Shown here piece after piece: positions 43,537-54,533 of a DNA stretch of 64,000 bases. The DNA is from Desulfitobacterium dichloroeliminans LMG P-21439. Lineage in GTDB: Bacteria; Bacillota; Desulfitobacteriia; Desulfitobacteriales; Desulfitobacteriaceae. The notes under the pieces are model-generated. The model had not been told where the DNA came from. It saw only the letters and a program-made list of their open reading frames with translations, and did no database searches. Made by a program: the position numbers and the translations under genes. Positions within the stretch are counted from its first letter, which is position 1. The number at the start of each line of letters is the position of its first letter. The stretch covers positions 1,898,001-1,962,000 of the forward strand of contig NC_019903.1 in the NCBI RefSeq assembly GCF_000243135.2. The letters are read 5' to 3'.

Positions 43537-45258
43537 TTACTTCCTTCGGACATCTTGCGTTTGATCGAGCCACTGGTTTATGGTGTCGATGACCTTAAGG
43601 GTATATTCTAAATTATTCGACCGTTTTCCCTGATCGATCAGAACCTTCAAACGATGACGTAGCCGCTGCATAGCTTTGTTGACTTGAACCTGCGTAACCT
43701 TAACTTTGCCAGATTTTGTTCTTAGCAAAGGTGGAAGCATCGATCGTAAGGCGGAGGGTACACGTTCCTCTTCTTTTTCTTGATTTCTAGCTATGGATTG
43801 CTTCGCTTGTTCTTCCATGACCTTCAGCCATGGTTCCGCTGGGGGGTAAGGGATAATTTCTTTATCCTTAATTTCTAATTGCTCGCCTAGTTGTGGTATC
43901 CAAGGAATCTTTCCAAACTGTTCCTGGATTTTCTGGAAAAAAACATTTTGCACATCGGGTTCGCCGTGGACCAAGATAATACTATCGGCACTTTTACCCA
44001 AACAAGATAGCCACTCTAATAGCTGGGATTGATCGGCGTGGGCTGACAATCCCTCCATTTGACGGATATTCGCCCGAACGGCGACCTTTTCACCGAAGAC
44101 AGAAACCTCTTTAGCTCCTTCGACGATTCTACGGCCAAGAGTCCCCTGTGCTTGATAGCCAACAAACAGGACAGTGGATTTCTCCCGCCATAAATTATGT
44201 TTAAGATGATGTTTAATACGCCCTGCATCAGCCATTCCACTAGCGGCGATAATAATTGCGCCGCTTTCAATTTTGTTGATGGCCATGGACTCCTCGGCTG
44301 TAAGGCTGTAATGGACATTGGGCATCAACAGAGGGTGCTCTCCCCTATCAATCATCGCCAGAGTCTCATCATCAAAATTATGAGGATTCTCTTGAAATAT
44401 CTTTGTTGCTGCAATGGCTAAGGGACTATCCACATAAATAGGCAGGACGGGAATCTCTTTTTGTGTTTGCAATTTTCGGATATAGAACAAGAGATCTTGA
44501 GTACGTTCAATTGCAAAGGCAGGGATAATAAGGTTCCCTCCTGCTTGATGAGCCTCGCGAATAATCTCTGCTAAATGTTCAAGACGATTGTTCCTGTTTT
44601 CATGCTGGCGATTTCCATAGGTTGTCTCGACGAGGACAATGTCCGCCGAGCAGATCATGCTGGGATCTTCAATATAGGGTTGGTTATAATTTCCGATATC
44701 GCCGGAGAAAACGATTGTCTTTTGAAGCCCTCCCTCAGTGACGACGAGACGTGCATAGGCCGAACCTAAAATATGCCCCGCATCGTGAAAGGTAAAGCTG
44801 AAATGGTCGGAAAGAACAGTATTTTGATCATAATTTACCGGTGAGAAATATTGCATAGAGTCAAGGGCGTCTTGGGCTGTATAAATAGGTGTTAAAAGAT
44901 CTTGGCGAATCCGCGCCAACTTACGGTTTTTGCGTTCGACTTCCATCTCTTGAATATGACCGCTATCGGGAAGCATGATAGAACATAGTTTTACTGTCTC
45001 AGGGGTAGCGTATATTCTTCCTTTAAAACCGTGTTTAATAAGTTTTGGAATCAATCCTGTATGATCGGTGTGAGCATGTGTCAGGATGACGGCATCAATC
45101 TCCGCAGGATTATAAGGAAATGTGCCATAATTAAGCTCTTTAATGGCCTTGGAACCTTGAAATAACCCACAATCAACGAGCACGCGTTCATCTCCGGCCT
45201 CGACTAGGTATGATGAACCGGTTACTACTTGTGCCGAACCATAGAAACTTATTTTCAT
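43537..45258 (-). CDS. Metallo-beta-lactamase/beta-CASP RNase
   Basis: A 573-aa protein of the CPSF/YSH1-like beta-CASP family. The MBL motif [13 protein letters not shown] is near residue 60, the beta-CASP region includes the [10 protein letters not shown] and [14 protein letters not shown] segments, and the RMMBL histidine lies in [15 protein letters not shown] (about 400). Bacterial members act as RNA endo/exonucleases. A basic C-terminal extension of about 90 residues ([22 protein letters not shown]) could bind RNA. GGAGGATT precedes the ATG. Confidence 0.9.
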   Translation of the reverse strand: MKISFYGSAQVVTGSSYLVEAGDERVLVDCGLFQGSKAIKELNYGTFPYNPAEIDAVILTHAHTDHTGLIPKLIKHGFKGRIYATPETVKLCSIMLPDSGHIQEMEVERKNRKLARIRQDLLTPIYTAQDALDSMQYFSPVNYDQNTVLSDHFSFTFHDAGHILGSAYARLVVTEGGLQKTIVFSGDIGNYNQPYIEDPSMICSADIVLVETTYGNRQHENRNNRLEHLAEIIREAHQAGGNLIIPAFAIERTQDLLFYIRKLQTQKEIPVLPIYVDSPLAIAATKIFQENPHNFDDETLAMIDRGEHPLLMPNVHYSLTAEESMAINKIESGAIIIAASGMADAGRIKHHLKHNLWREKSTVLFVGYQAQGTLGRRIVEGAKEVSVFGEKVAVRANIRQMEGLSAHADQSQLLEWLSCLGKSADSIILVHGEPDVQNVFFQKIQEQFGKIPWIPQLGEQLEIKDKEIIPYPPAEPWLKVMEEQAKQSIARNQEKEEERVPSALRSMLPPLLRTKSGKVKVTQVQVNKAMQRLRHRLKVLIDQGKRSNNLEYTLKVIDTINQWLDQTQDVRRK

Positions 45259-45309
45259 ATAATCCTCCGTTTACTCAATAGTGTCTATCAGTCTTTTCTA
45301 CCTTTAAGT

Positions 45310-45948
45310 TTAATCCAAGTACACCATCTTAAGTTTTACTGCTTTTAAGGCGGCTTGCGTACGATCATCAACCTCCAGTTTGCGAAAGATGCTGGAAAGA
45401 TGATTCTTTACTGTCTTTTCACTGATAAATAAGGCTTGTCCGATTTCACGATTAGATGAACCTTTAACGACATAGGTTAGGATTTGCAATTCCCTCTCAC
45501 TCAATCCATAGGTCTCTTTAGTATGAGGGGGATTGGTTAATTGTCCAAGTAATTTTCCGGTAACTGCAGGAGATAGTATCGGCTGCCCGTTATATACTTT
45601 GTGGATAGAGTCTACTAATGTTTTAGGATCTACATCCTTCAGGAGGTAACCAGCTACACCGAGTTGAAGAACTTGAAATACTTTCTCATCGGAGTCATCC
45701 ACAGTTAGAACCAGAATTCCGATCTTTTCTTTTTCGCGACGAATGACCCGGCAGGCTTCTAAACCATTGACGCCGGGCATATTTAAATCCATTAGTAATA
45801 TATCAAAATCTAAGGTGCGTGATACATTGATCGCACCTTGGCCATCTCCCACTTCACAAACCACTTGAATTCCATCTTCAAATTCAAGGATTCTTCTTAA
45901 CCCTTCACGCAGAAGTGGATGGTCATCGGCAATCACAACTCGAATCAT
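45310..45948 (-). CDS. degU: DegU/NarL-type response regulator
   Basis: A 212-aa regulator: receiver domain (IRVVIADDHPLLREGL, phospho-acceptor Asp in LLMDLNMPG, Thr in VLTVDD) and a LuxR-type HTH (LSERELQILTYVVKGSSNREIG). ATG at 45948 overlaps the sensor stop (ATGA) and has GAGGAGGG seven bases before it; the ATG two codons earlier is too close to that site. Paired with the kinase immediately upstream, as DegSU in Bacillus (exoenzymes, motility, biofilm). Confidence 0.9.
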   Translation of the reverse strand: MIRVVIADDHPLLREGLRRILEFEDGIQVVCEVGDGQGAINVSRTLDFDILLMDLNMPGVNGLEACRVIRREKEKIGILVLTVDDSDEKVFQVLQLGVAGYLLKDVDPKTLVDSIHKVYNGQPILSPAVTGKLLGQLTNPPHTKETYGLSERELQILTYVVKGSSNREIGQALFISEKTVKNHLSSIFRKLEVDDRTQAALKAVKLKMVYLD

Positions 45949-47084
45949 TCCCATCCCTCCTCTTTGCTTGTGGGTATAATAAGTTTTACTGTGGTCCCTT
46001 TTAGATGTGAAGATCTAATTTTCATTTGGCCTTTAAACATTTCAATTCTCTCTTTCATACCAATTAATCCAAAATGATCTCCTGGATTAACAAACGCTTC
46101 CTCTACATTGAAACCATTTCCGCGATCGGTGATTTGAATAGTTATTTGAGAGTCCTCATACACAATGAGGACTCTTGCCCAATTGGTATGAGCATGTTTA
46201 GCTATGTTGGTCATTCCTTCTTGAAGGGAGCGGAAAATTGCAACTTCTATAGCAGGTAATAATTGCTTTTCTTTGCCCAACACTTGAAAATCGCAGATTA
46301 AACTGTATGTTTCTTGGAAATTGATCAAATATCTTTCAAGAGCAGTAATAAAGCCTTGTTGATCAAGAGCAATCGGGCGCAAATCAAAAATAATCCGCCT
46401 AATATCTTGTAAATTAGCACGAACTAACCCTTTGAGATCGGAGATCTCTGTTCGCACACGACTTGGATCGAGGGCAAGCAGCTTTTCAGCAATTTCCAAT
46501 CTTAAAACAATATTCGCGAGATTTTGAGCCGGCCCATCATGAATCTCGCGGGCAATTCTACGTCTCTCCTCATCTTGTGCTCGAATAATTTTGAGGGCTG
46601 TTTCTTGCATATGCTCAGGAGAGTTATTTTGGCTAAGTTCAGCAATTCCGCCATGCAAAAGATTAATGGCTAAGGTTACCTGATTGAGTAAACTCTCGGC
46701 CCGTTCGATGGTTTTTTCCATTTGTTTTAAAGAGCGTTCGATTTCATCGCGTCGATTTCGCAATTGAATTTCTTTGGATTGGAGCAGTTGTAATTGAACT
46801 TGGACATCTTTAGCCTGTGTGTAAGTATCCATCATTACTTTCTCCGAATATTTTCCTAAATCCCTGCTCACTTCCATTAATCGTTGTCGAAATCGACGTT
46901 CTAATTTTTGATATTTATCCACATCTTCGATAATGCGTAAGATTTCTCCTTTGAGCTGAGAAGATTCCTGTGTAAGCCGCTCGTTTTCTGCTCGCGTTGT
47001 TTCGGCAATGTAAAAAATCTCTTCCTTGCTGGATTCTATGGCATTTAGGGTATTGCTCATGATCATACCCAATCGGTCTGTCAC
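45945..47084 (-). CDS. degS: DegS-like sensor histidine kinase
   Basis: A 379-aa cytosolic kinase without membrane segments. The N-terminal 150 residues are coiled coil (DegS sensor domain), followed by the HisKA_3 site QDEERRRIAREIHDGPAQN with the phospho-accepting histidine, and an ATPase domain (NIAKHAHTNW, ITDRGNGF, FGLIGMKERI). A GTG at 47084 with GAGGG six bases upstream is preferred; the open frame goes back 31 codons but without a good site. It is coupled to the response regulator by ATGA overlap. Confidence 0.9.
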   Translation of the reverse strand: MTDRLGMIMSNTLNAIESSKEEIFYIAETTRAENERLTQESSQLKGEILRIIEDVDKYQKLERRFRQRLMEVSRDLGKYSEKVMMDTYTQAKDVQVQLQLLQSKEIQLRNRRDEIERSLKQMEKTIERAESLLNQVTLAINLLHGGIAELSQNNSPEHMQETALKIIRAQDEERRRIAREIHDGPAQNLANIVLRLEIAEKLLALDPSRVRTEISDLKGLVRANLQDIRRIIFDLRPIALDQQGFITALERYLINFQETYSLICDFQVLGKEKQLLPAIEVAIFRSLQEGMTNIAKHAHTNWARVLIVYEDSQITIQITDRGNGFNVEEAFVNPGDHFGLIGMKERIEMFKGQMKIRSSHLKGTTVKLIIPTSKEEGWE

Positions 47085-47198
47085 TGTAGTCCCTCTTTTC
47101 AACACTACCTTTTTTTCTTGACTGTACTCGGACTGTATTCGACATCTTACATTTAATATCCTACCTATTCGAAGCAAAAGGGTGTTGAAAGTTACCGA

Positions 47199-48386
47199 TT
47201 AACGCTTTACTCGACGAATTCCTCTTTCTAAACGTCTTGGATAGGCCAAATCTTCGTGATTACAGATATAGATTTTGAAGTTGTCCTTTCTTATTCTTTC
47301 CATGATTTTGTTTACTTCATTTTCGGCAACTTCCGGAGAGTCATGAGGTTCTAAATAGATTAATAGTTCTTCAGCCTTTGCATAGAAAACAAGGTTATGT
47401 ACCGCTACATTCCATTGAAGGGGCAGGTCCCCATACAGCTGCTTTAAGACCCGAGCAAGCATCAGGCCATCTTGAGGAATTTCCTGGGCGATTGTGACTG
47501 GTTTGACAGTGATTTCTGCCGGAGCATCATTGCTTTTCTTTTTTTGGACATTAAAGCGAAAAGGATCTCTTGGTGGCAGGAAAGTCAAGTCTCTAGGAGC
47601 ATTCTCATCTTTTTGCAGAGTAACCGCTATGCTTAAAGCAGGTATGGATTCATCAATCAAGTCCTCAAGCGATTCTGTGATTGGCTCAGCAGACTCAATG
47701 ACTTCCTGCTCTAGCTCAAAAATTTCGATAGTCTCCTCTACCCAAACGTTTTCTTTGCTTTCTTCAATAACCCCTAAATCATCGCTGTTAGCTACAATGA
47801 CGTCTTTTAGGTTACTATCATATATCGTGTTAGCCGGACTCTCCTCCGTTATGCTGTTTTCAGCAGAAGAATCAGAAGCTACTGATGAATCAGAAGCAAT
47901 TGATGAATCAAAGGCTTTGAGAAGATGATGTCTTAATAAAAAGGATGATTCCATCTCCTTTGCTAAGGCCCCACTGCCATTGATTGCTATTCTAGAGCTT
48001 GGAAGGATCGAGGACCCTTCGACATGCTGCGAGCCTTTAAAATTATCAATCTGTTGAGGAAAACAATCCTTTTCGTTGGCTTTCATATTTTGCAGCCCTG
48101 CTAATATCATATCATTCATAAGATTATAAAAGTCCGGAAAATTCTCTATCACCCGATGGTCGGGCAATCGTTGCTCTACTAATTGACGGATACCATCAAT
48201 GAGGACTTCATTAGGCAGGTTTAACATCTCTTGGAAAGATAATGCGATTTTTTCAACGGCTTGCCGACCCTGATAGAACTCGCCATCGGCATCATTTCCC
48301 GATAGTAGGTTTACTGTAAATAATTTCTCGATGAATAAATCAACCCATTCCCGAATTTCTTGATCATCTCTGAAAAAGGCTTCCAA
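47199..48386 (-). CDS. Uncharacterised protein upstream of degSU
   Basis: A 395-aa soluble protein that I do not recognise. Residues 1-115 are helical (DLFIEKLFTVNLLSG..., PDFYNLMNDMILAGLQ); a Ser/Ala/Asp low-complexity stretch with SIASDSSVASDSSAE repeats lies near 160-180; an acidic central region follows; and the C-terminal 100 residues are basic with a possible globular domain (LYGDLPLQWNVAVHNLVFYAKAEEL). It starts with TTG after GGAGGTG. It lies 114 bp upstream of degS in the same direction and may share its regulation. Confidence 0.6.
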   Translation of the reverse strand: MEAFFRDDQEIREWVDLFIEKLFTVNLLSGNDADGEFYQGRQAVEKIALSFQEMLNLPNEVLIDGIRQLVEQRLPDHRVIENFPDFYNLMNDMILAGLQNMKANEKDCFPQQIDNFKGSQHVEGSSILPSSRIAINGSGALAKEMESSFLLRHHLLKAFDSSIASDSSVASDSSAENSITEESPANTIYDSNLKDVIVANSDDLGVIEESKENVWVEETIEIFELEQEVIESAEPITESLEDLIDESIPALSIAVTLQKDENAPRDLTFLPPRDPFRFNVQKKKSNDAPAEITVKPVTIAQEIPQDGLMLARVLKQLYGDLPLQWNVAVHNLVFYAKAEELLIYLEPHDSPEVAENEVNKIMERIRKDNFKIYICNHEDLAYPRRLERGIRRVKR

Positions 48387-48502
48387 AGTTGTCCACCTCC
48401 GTTAACGTATTTTCCATGATAGCTATGCTGTTTAGTTGCAAAGTATGTCTAGTTTGAGCACTACACAACTAAAGAATGATAAACAAAACTTACGAATAAA
48501 AA

Positions 48503-48525
48503 ACAGACCCCGCGAAGGGGTCTGT
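48503..48525 (-). terminator. Terminator of the acs/CODH operon
   Basis: ACAGACCCC / GGGGTCTGT arms with a GCGAA loop, followed on the minus strand by TTTTTTATTCG. It lies about 37 bases after the acsE stop and closes the operon that begins near 59.6 kb. Confidence 0.88.
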
Positions 48526-48561
48526 AAAAGGTTCTGAATATGTTTGTTTGAGCTGAGATTG

Positions 48562-50389
<1,828 letters not shown>

Positions 50390-50412
50390 ATGAACCTCTC
50401 TCCTCTCTAGTT

Positions 50413-51168
50413 CTATTTTAGGGTCTTGAGTAAGATTTTTTGGACGGCTTGCACGGCAAGTGAATCGTCCTGCAGAGTATAGAGGGGACTACCCTCTAAA
50501 TCGTGGGTAACGACCATAGAATCCAGGGGAATATCCCCAATTAATTGAAGACCGGTCTTATCAATTTCTTCTTGGAGTGAAGCCAAGCTTCCCTCGGTGG
50601 TTTTAGTGACTACAAGATATACCTCATTGACGGCCGAACGCAAACCTTTGATCAGTTCGTAGACCCTTCCGGCTGAACGGATTCCCCGCGCGGATGAATC
50701 ACTTATTACGAACATAAGATCGATACGAGGAATCGTTCTCCGACTGATGTGCTCAAGCCCTGCTTCAGTATCAACTGTAACAAAATCATAGTTGTCTCCC
50801 AGCGTTTCCAGGTACTTCCTCAATAAGTCATTAGGGTAGCAATAGCAGCCTGGCCCTTGCGGCCCCCCCATAACCAGCAGATCGATATCTGTGGACTCAA
50901 TGAGGCTTTGTTGAAGCTTGTATTCGATAAATACGTCCTTAGGCATACCGGCGGGAACAGCTTTGGGGTTCTTGGAATCCTCCAATAATTCGGAAATTGT
51001 TGAGGTAACTTCTAAACCAAGAGCTTCATTTAAATTGGCATTGGGATCAGCATCCACAGCGAGAATAGTTTTTCCCCGCAGCTCTTTCACCATTTGTCGC
51101 AGTAAAAGTGCTGTGAAGGTTGTTTTACCCACTCCACCTTTTCCGGCAACGGCAACATATTTTGTCAC
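50413..51168 (-). CDS. cooC: CooC-type nickel-insertion ATPase (inner operon copy)
   Basis: A 251-aa MinD/NifH-like P-loop ATPase. [14 protein letters not shown] is a deviant Walker A with the second lysine of this family; [22 protein letters not shown] carries the CxC pair that binds nickel in CooC. Such proteins insert Ni into the C or A clusters. GTG at 51168 is used because GGAGGG lies seven bases upstream, so the codons before it are part of that site. A second homologue opens the operon at 58812. The two differ enough to suggest different target clusters. Confidence 0.9.
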   Translation of the reverse strand: MTKYVAVAGKGGVGKTTFTALLLRQMVKELRGKTILAVDADPNANLNEALGLEVTSTISELLEDSKNPKAVPAGMPKDVFIEYKLQQSLIESTDIDLLVMGGPQGPGCYCYPNDLLRKYLETLGDNYDFVTVDTEAGLEHISRRTIPRIDLMFVISDSSARGIRSAGRVYELIKGLRSAVNEVYLVVTKTTEGSLASLQEEIDKTGLQLIGDIPLDSMVVTHDLEGSPLYTLQDDSLAVQAVQKILLKTLK

Positions 51169-51188
51169 GATTCTTCCCTCCAATGCTT

Positions 51189-53105
51189 CTAAACTTTTCC
51201 TTCAACAGATGGAAATAAGGATAGATCGGTGTGGGGCAGGAATAGAGCAGAAACGAACTCATCCATAAACGTTGTTCCCACCGAAAGCTCGATATAGGTC
51301 ATCTTACGGGCAAGTTCTAAGGCCTCATTCCATGCTCTTTGTGAAAGCAAGGTCAGACGCGCCCCTTTCACTGAGGAGTTACCAATAAACTCGAATTTTT
51401 CTTGTGGTAGATCAGGAAGCAGGCCGATTTCCACAGAATCGTGGATATTCAGATAATTGCCGAACCCGCCGCCAATAACAATTCGATCAATCATATCGAT
51501 TTCAATGGCTACTGCTTGCATCAAAGAACGAATCCCTGCATAAATCGCTCCTTTAGCTCGAATAAGATTTTTAACATCATTTTCGGTAATGACAACATCC
51601 TTGTCGCCTCCCGCTTGGTGAGCCCAGGCCAGGACAAATTCCTTATTATCGGCAGTGATACGAATCCGTGGCGATTGAGAAGGATGCTCCGTCTGAAAAT
51701 TCCCGGCGCGGTCAATAATTCCTGCCTTACGAAGCTTAGCTATACAATCAACTAATCCGGAACCGCATATTCCGATCGGGGGAATTTTGCCAATAACTTT
51801 TAATTTCACCTCAAGTGATTCTGTATCAATATCTACTCGTTCGATTGCACCGGGCATAGCTCTCATGCCAAAGAGGATTCCTCCCCCTTCAAAACAAGGT
51901 CCCGCCGAACATGCACAAGAAACAAGCCAATCATGGTTGCCGAGGACGATTTCTCCATTAGTACCAATATCTATGAACAAGATGATCTCTTCTGAGTTGG
52001 TCAAATCAGTAGCTAAGGTACCGGAAACAATATCTCCTCCTACATAGCTAGCTACAGAAGGAAAGGTATGAACCAGAGCCTCAGGATGAAGTCTTAGTCC
52101 AATTTCTCGTGCTTGTGCTGCTGGTATTGCATTCATGGTGGGAATATAGGGCTCTAAGCGAATATACCGTGGATCAATACCTAAGAAGAGCTGTGACATT
52201 GTTGTGTTACCTGCTACCATAGCCGCGGCAATATCCTGAGGCTGAAGGGCTTGACGCTTCAGAATGTCGTCAATTAATACATTGAGTGTACCCACAACGG
52301 CATTTTGGATTTCCTTTAGATTTTCAGGAGCGTCCACAGCATAGACGATGCGCGAGATAACATCATCACCATATTGAGCTTGCTTATTGTAGGATCCTTG
52401 CTTATCCACGATTTTGCCAGTGGTCAGATCGACTAAGTAGACAACGACAGTCGTGGTTCCAATATCAATAGCAATACCATAGGCTGGTCGAGTATTCGCT
52501 GGTTCAACCCGAAGGACCGTGTAACCTGATTCCAGATCTGTTAAGGTAATGGACAGGTCCCAGTGTGCTTGGCGCAATATCTCAGGCAGGGTCTGTAAGA
52601 CGGAGAGCGAAATACCCAAAGGCTTGTCGACTGGCAGAGTTCGCTTTAACTCAAGGGATAAACGAGCCCAGTCGCTGGCATTATCCGTAAGGGTGGGTTC
52701 AGTACATTGAATATTGACTTTGCAAGCTAAGGGATGAAAACCATAAGAGGCTATCAAATCCTTCTCAGTTTCCTGGACTAAGGATGAAGTATTGGCATCC
52801 TCCAAGAGGACTTGGTGAGCTTGCAGACGTGATTCAGGAGGGACCTCCACGGTAAGATCTCCTTCAACAAAGGTGTGACAGCTTAAGCGCACCCCACGGC
52901 TTAGTTGATCTGCGGATAGATTTCCGGTCCTTTCACATCTTACTTCTCCCGAAAGCACGATGATCTTGCAGGAGCCACAGGCTCCGTCACCACCACAACT
53001 GGATTTAATGTAAATTCCTGCTTGAGAAGCAGTCTTGAGCAGGGAGGTTCCATTTTCCACCTCTATTAATATATCATCAGGTAAAAATTTTACTTGGTAT
53101 TTCAT
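51189..53105 (-). CDS. acsV: Corrinoid reactivation protein AcsV (2Fe-2S, ASKHA)
   Basis: A 638-aa protein. The N-terminus is a 2Fe-2S ferredoxin with cysteines 37, 43, 46 and 76. The central and C-terminal parts are an ASKHA ATPase fold (GIAIDIGTTTVVVYLVD, AMVAGNTTMSQLFLG, LFIDIGTNGEIVLGN, DRIVIGGGFGNYLN), known as DUF4445. The family (AcsV, RamA-like) uses ATP and low-potential electrons to reduce inactive Co(II) back to Co(I) in the corrinoid protein. AGGGGGGAGGAG precedes the ATG. It sits between acsC and the inner cooC. Confidence 0.93.
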   Translation of the reverse strand: MKYQVKFLPDDILIEVENGTSLLKTASQAGIYIKSSCGGDGACGSCKIIVLSGEVRCERTGNLSADQLSRGVRLSCHTFVEGDLTVEVPPESRLQAHQVLLEDANTSSLVQETEKDLIASYGFHPLACKVNIQCTEPTLTDNASDWARLSLELKRTLPVDKPLGISLSVLQTLPEILRQAHWDLSITLTDLESGYTVLRVEPANTRPAYGIAIDIGTTTVVVYLVDLTTGKIVDKQGSYNKQAQYGDDVISRIVYAVDAPENLKEIQNAVVGTLNVLIDDILKRQALQPQDIAAAMVAGNTTMSQLFLGIDPRYIRLEPYIPTMNAIPAAQAREIGLRLHPEALVHTFPSVASYVGGDIVSGTLATDLTNSEEIILFIDIGTNGEIVLGNHDWLVSCACSAGPCFEGGGILFGMRAMPGAIERVDIDTESLEVKLKVIGKIPPIGICGSGLVDCIAKLRKAGIIDRAGNFQTEHPSQSPRIRITADNKEFVLAWAHQAGGDKDVVITENDVKNLIRAKGAIYAGIRSLMQAVAIEIDMIDRIVIGGGFGNYLNIHDSVEIGLLPDLPQEKFEFIGNSSVKGARLTLLSQRAWNEALELARKMTYIELSVGTTFMDEFVSALFLPHTDLSLFPSVEGKV

Positions 53106-53137
53106 GAAGTCTCTCCTCCCCCCTCTGATGTAATTTC

Positions 53138-54460
53138 TTACATAGCCCGGGTAAAGGTAATGATACCACTGGAGTCACGGGGTCCTACAATGACTTTCCA
53201 ACCGGATACTTCTTGAAGCTTTCCGGAGATGACAGCTACATAACCGGGAATGATTAAGTTGCGATGGTTTACTTTCTCAGCAACTCCACTCTTTTCAAGA
53301 GCATCGGCTATCTTTTCCGGTTCATATTTACCTGCTGCATAAGCTGTTAAAACGGAAGTTCCATCAGTATCGATGGGGAGTATATAGCTAGGTATTTTAC
53401 TAGCTTCTACTTCACCCTCTACACTGTAATAAGTTAACGAGAAGTTAGTAGTAACATAAACTGGAGAATTTTCATTGACCTCGCCCACAGAGTGCAAAAT
53501 GGGTTCCACTTGGATTGGCTTTTGTGGATCTGTGTATAGATTTTGTCGTAAAGCCATAAGAGGTAGGACATGGGCCTTTGCGGAAGCTTTTAAAACGACG
53601 GCACTGGCGTACTTGGATACATAAACAGAAGCCTCGGCTATTTCAGCCAGGGGTTCCGCTTTGCTGGTAAAGGCAATCACGGGATAGCCAAAGGGGCGAT
53701 ATTTCTTTTTAATAGCTAAGCGTCGCAAATGAGTAAGGTTGGCAAGTGTTTGACTCGGGTTCCGTGTGCCGGGATCCAAAACAAACTCCTTATAACCTAG
53801 CTTTTGCGCACTTTCGACTAATGTGTTTAAGGCTTCAATTCCTTCAGCCTTAATAATGACAGGCACACTATGTTCCTTGGCAAGATTAACGACGGACTCA
53901 TAATTAGCTTCCGTAGCCGATCCAATCAGGGGTTTACGAGCAGCTACGCTCGGTAGCGCCGCTTTCAAAGCCTCTACATTCTCACTTAGAAGGAGCAGTG
54001 AGCGATCTGTTCCAGCGGCGATTTGAGCAACCACTTTGGCAAAGCGATCCGGATCACCCGATGTTTCCAGGATAGCCACTCCATCGATTGAGTAATGGAG
54101 ACCGACCCGATCAAATTCCAAACCGTTGATTTCATCAAGTTTAGCTTGGATGTCATCATCAGATAGGGCATCAGAAATCTCAACAAGAAGGGTCGTCGGA
54201 TGATAGAAAGTCTTATCATGGCGGAACAGAACTGTTTCGTCGCCAAGCACAGAACCATTACCGAATTTAATAGATTTTATCGGAGGTGCAGAAGCAGAAT
54301 CCAAATTTTCTCTAGCTTCATCAGTCACGTAAGGACAAGCGTCCAGTGCTCCTTTACCAGAAGCCAATGCCATCGCGAAAGCGAGACAAGTTGGTGTACC
54401 GCATTCGCCACAGTTCTTTTTCGGGAGTTGTTTGTAAATTTCTAAACCGGTTAAGGCCAT
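53138..54460 (-). CDS. acsC: Corrinoid/iron-sulfur protein large (gamma) subunit
   Basis: A 440-aa subunit. The 4Fe-4S cluster is bound by Cys17, Cys20, Cys25 and Cys42 (KNCGECGTPTC...DACP) near the N-terminus. The C-terminal half, ending RDSSGIITFTRAM, holds the corrinoid-binding domain. With AcsD it shuttles the methyl group between AcsE and AcsB. The length is close to the 446 of Moorella. ATG follows GGAAAGGGG. Confidence 0.95.
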   Translation of the reverse strand: MALTGLEIYKQLPKKNCGECGTPTCLAFAMALASGKGALDACPYVTDEARENLDSASAPPIKSIKFGNGSVLGDETVLFRHDKTFYHPTTLLVEISDALSDDDIQAKLDEINGLEFDRVGLHYSIDGVAILETSGDPDRFAKVVAQIAAGTDRSLLLLSENVEALKAALPSVAARKPLIGSATEANYESVVNLAKEHSVPVIIKAEGIEALNTLVESAQKLGYKEFVLDPGTRNPSQTLANLTHLRRLAIKKKYRPFGYPVIAFTSKAEPLAEIAEASVYVSKYASAVVLKASAKAHVLPLMALRQNLYTDPQKPIQVEPILHSVGEVNENSPVYVTTNFSLTYYSVEGEVEASKIPSYILPIDTDGTSVLTAYAAGKYEPEKIADALEKSGVAEKVNHRNLIIPGYVAVISGKLQEVSGWKVIVGPRDSSGIITFTRAM

Positions 54461-54533
54461 AACATTAACCCCTTTCCAATGGTTTATTCTAGAGGCAGAG
54501 CGGCTTACTCTGCCTCCGTGTAGGTAATCAATA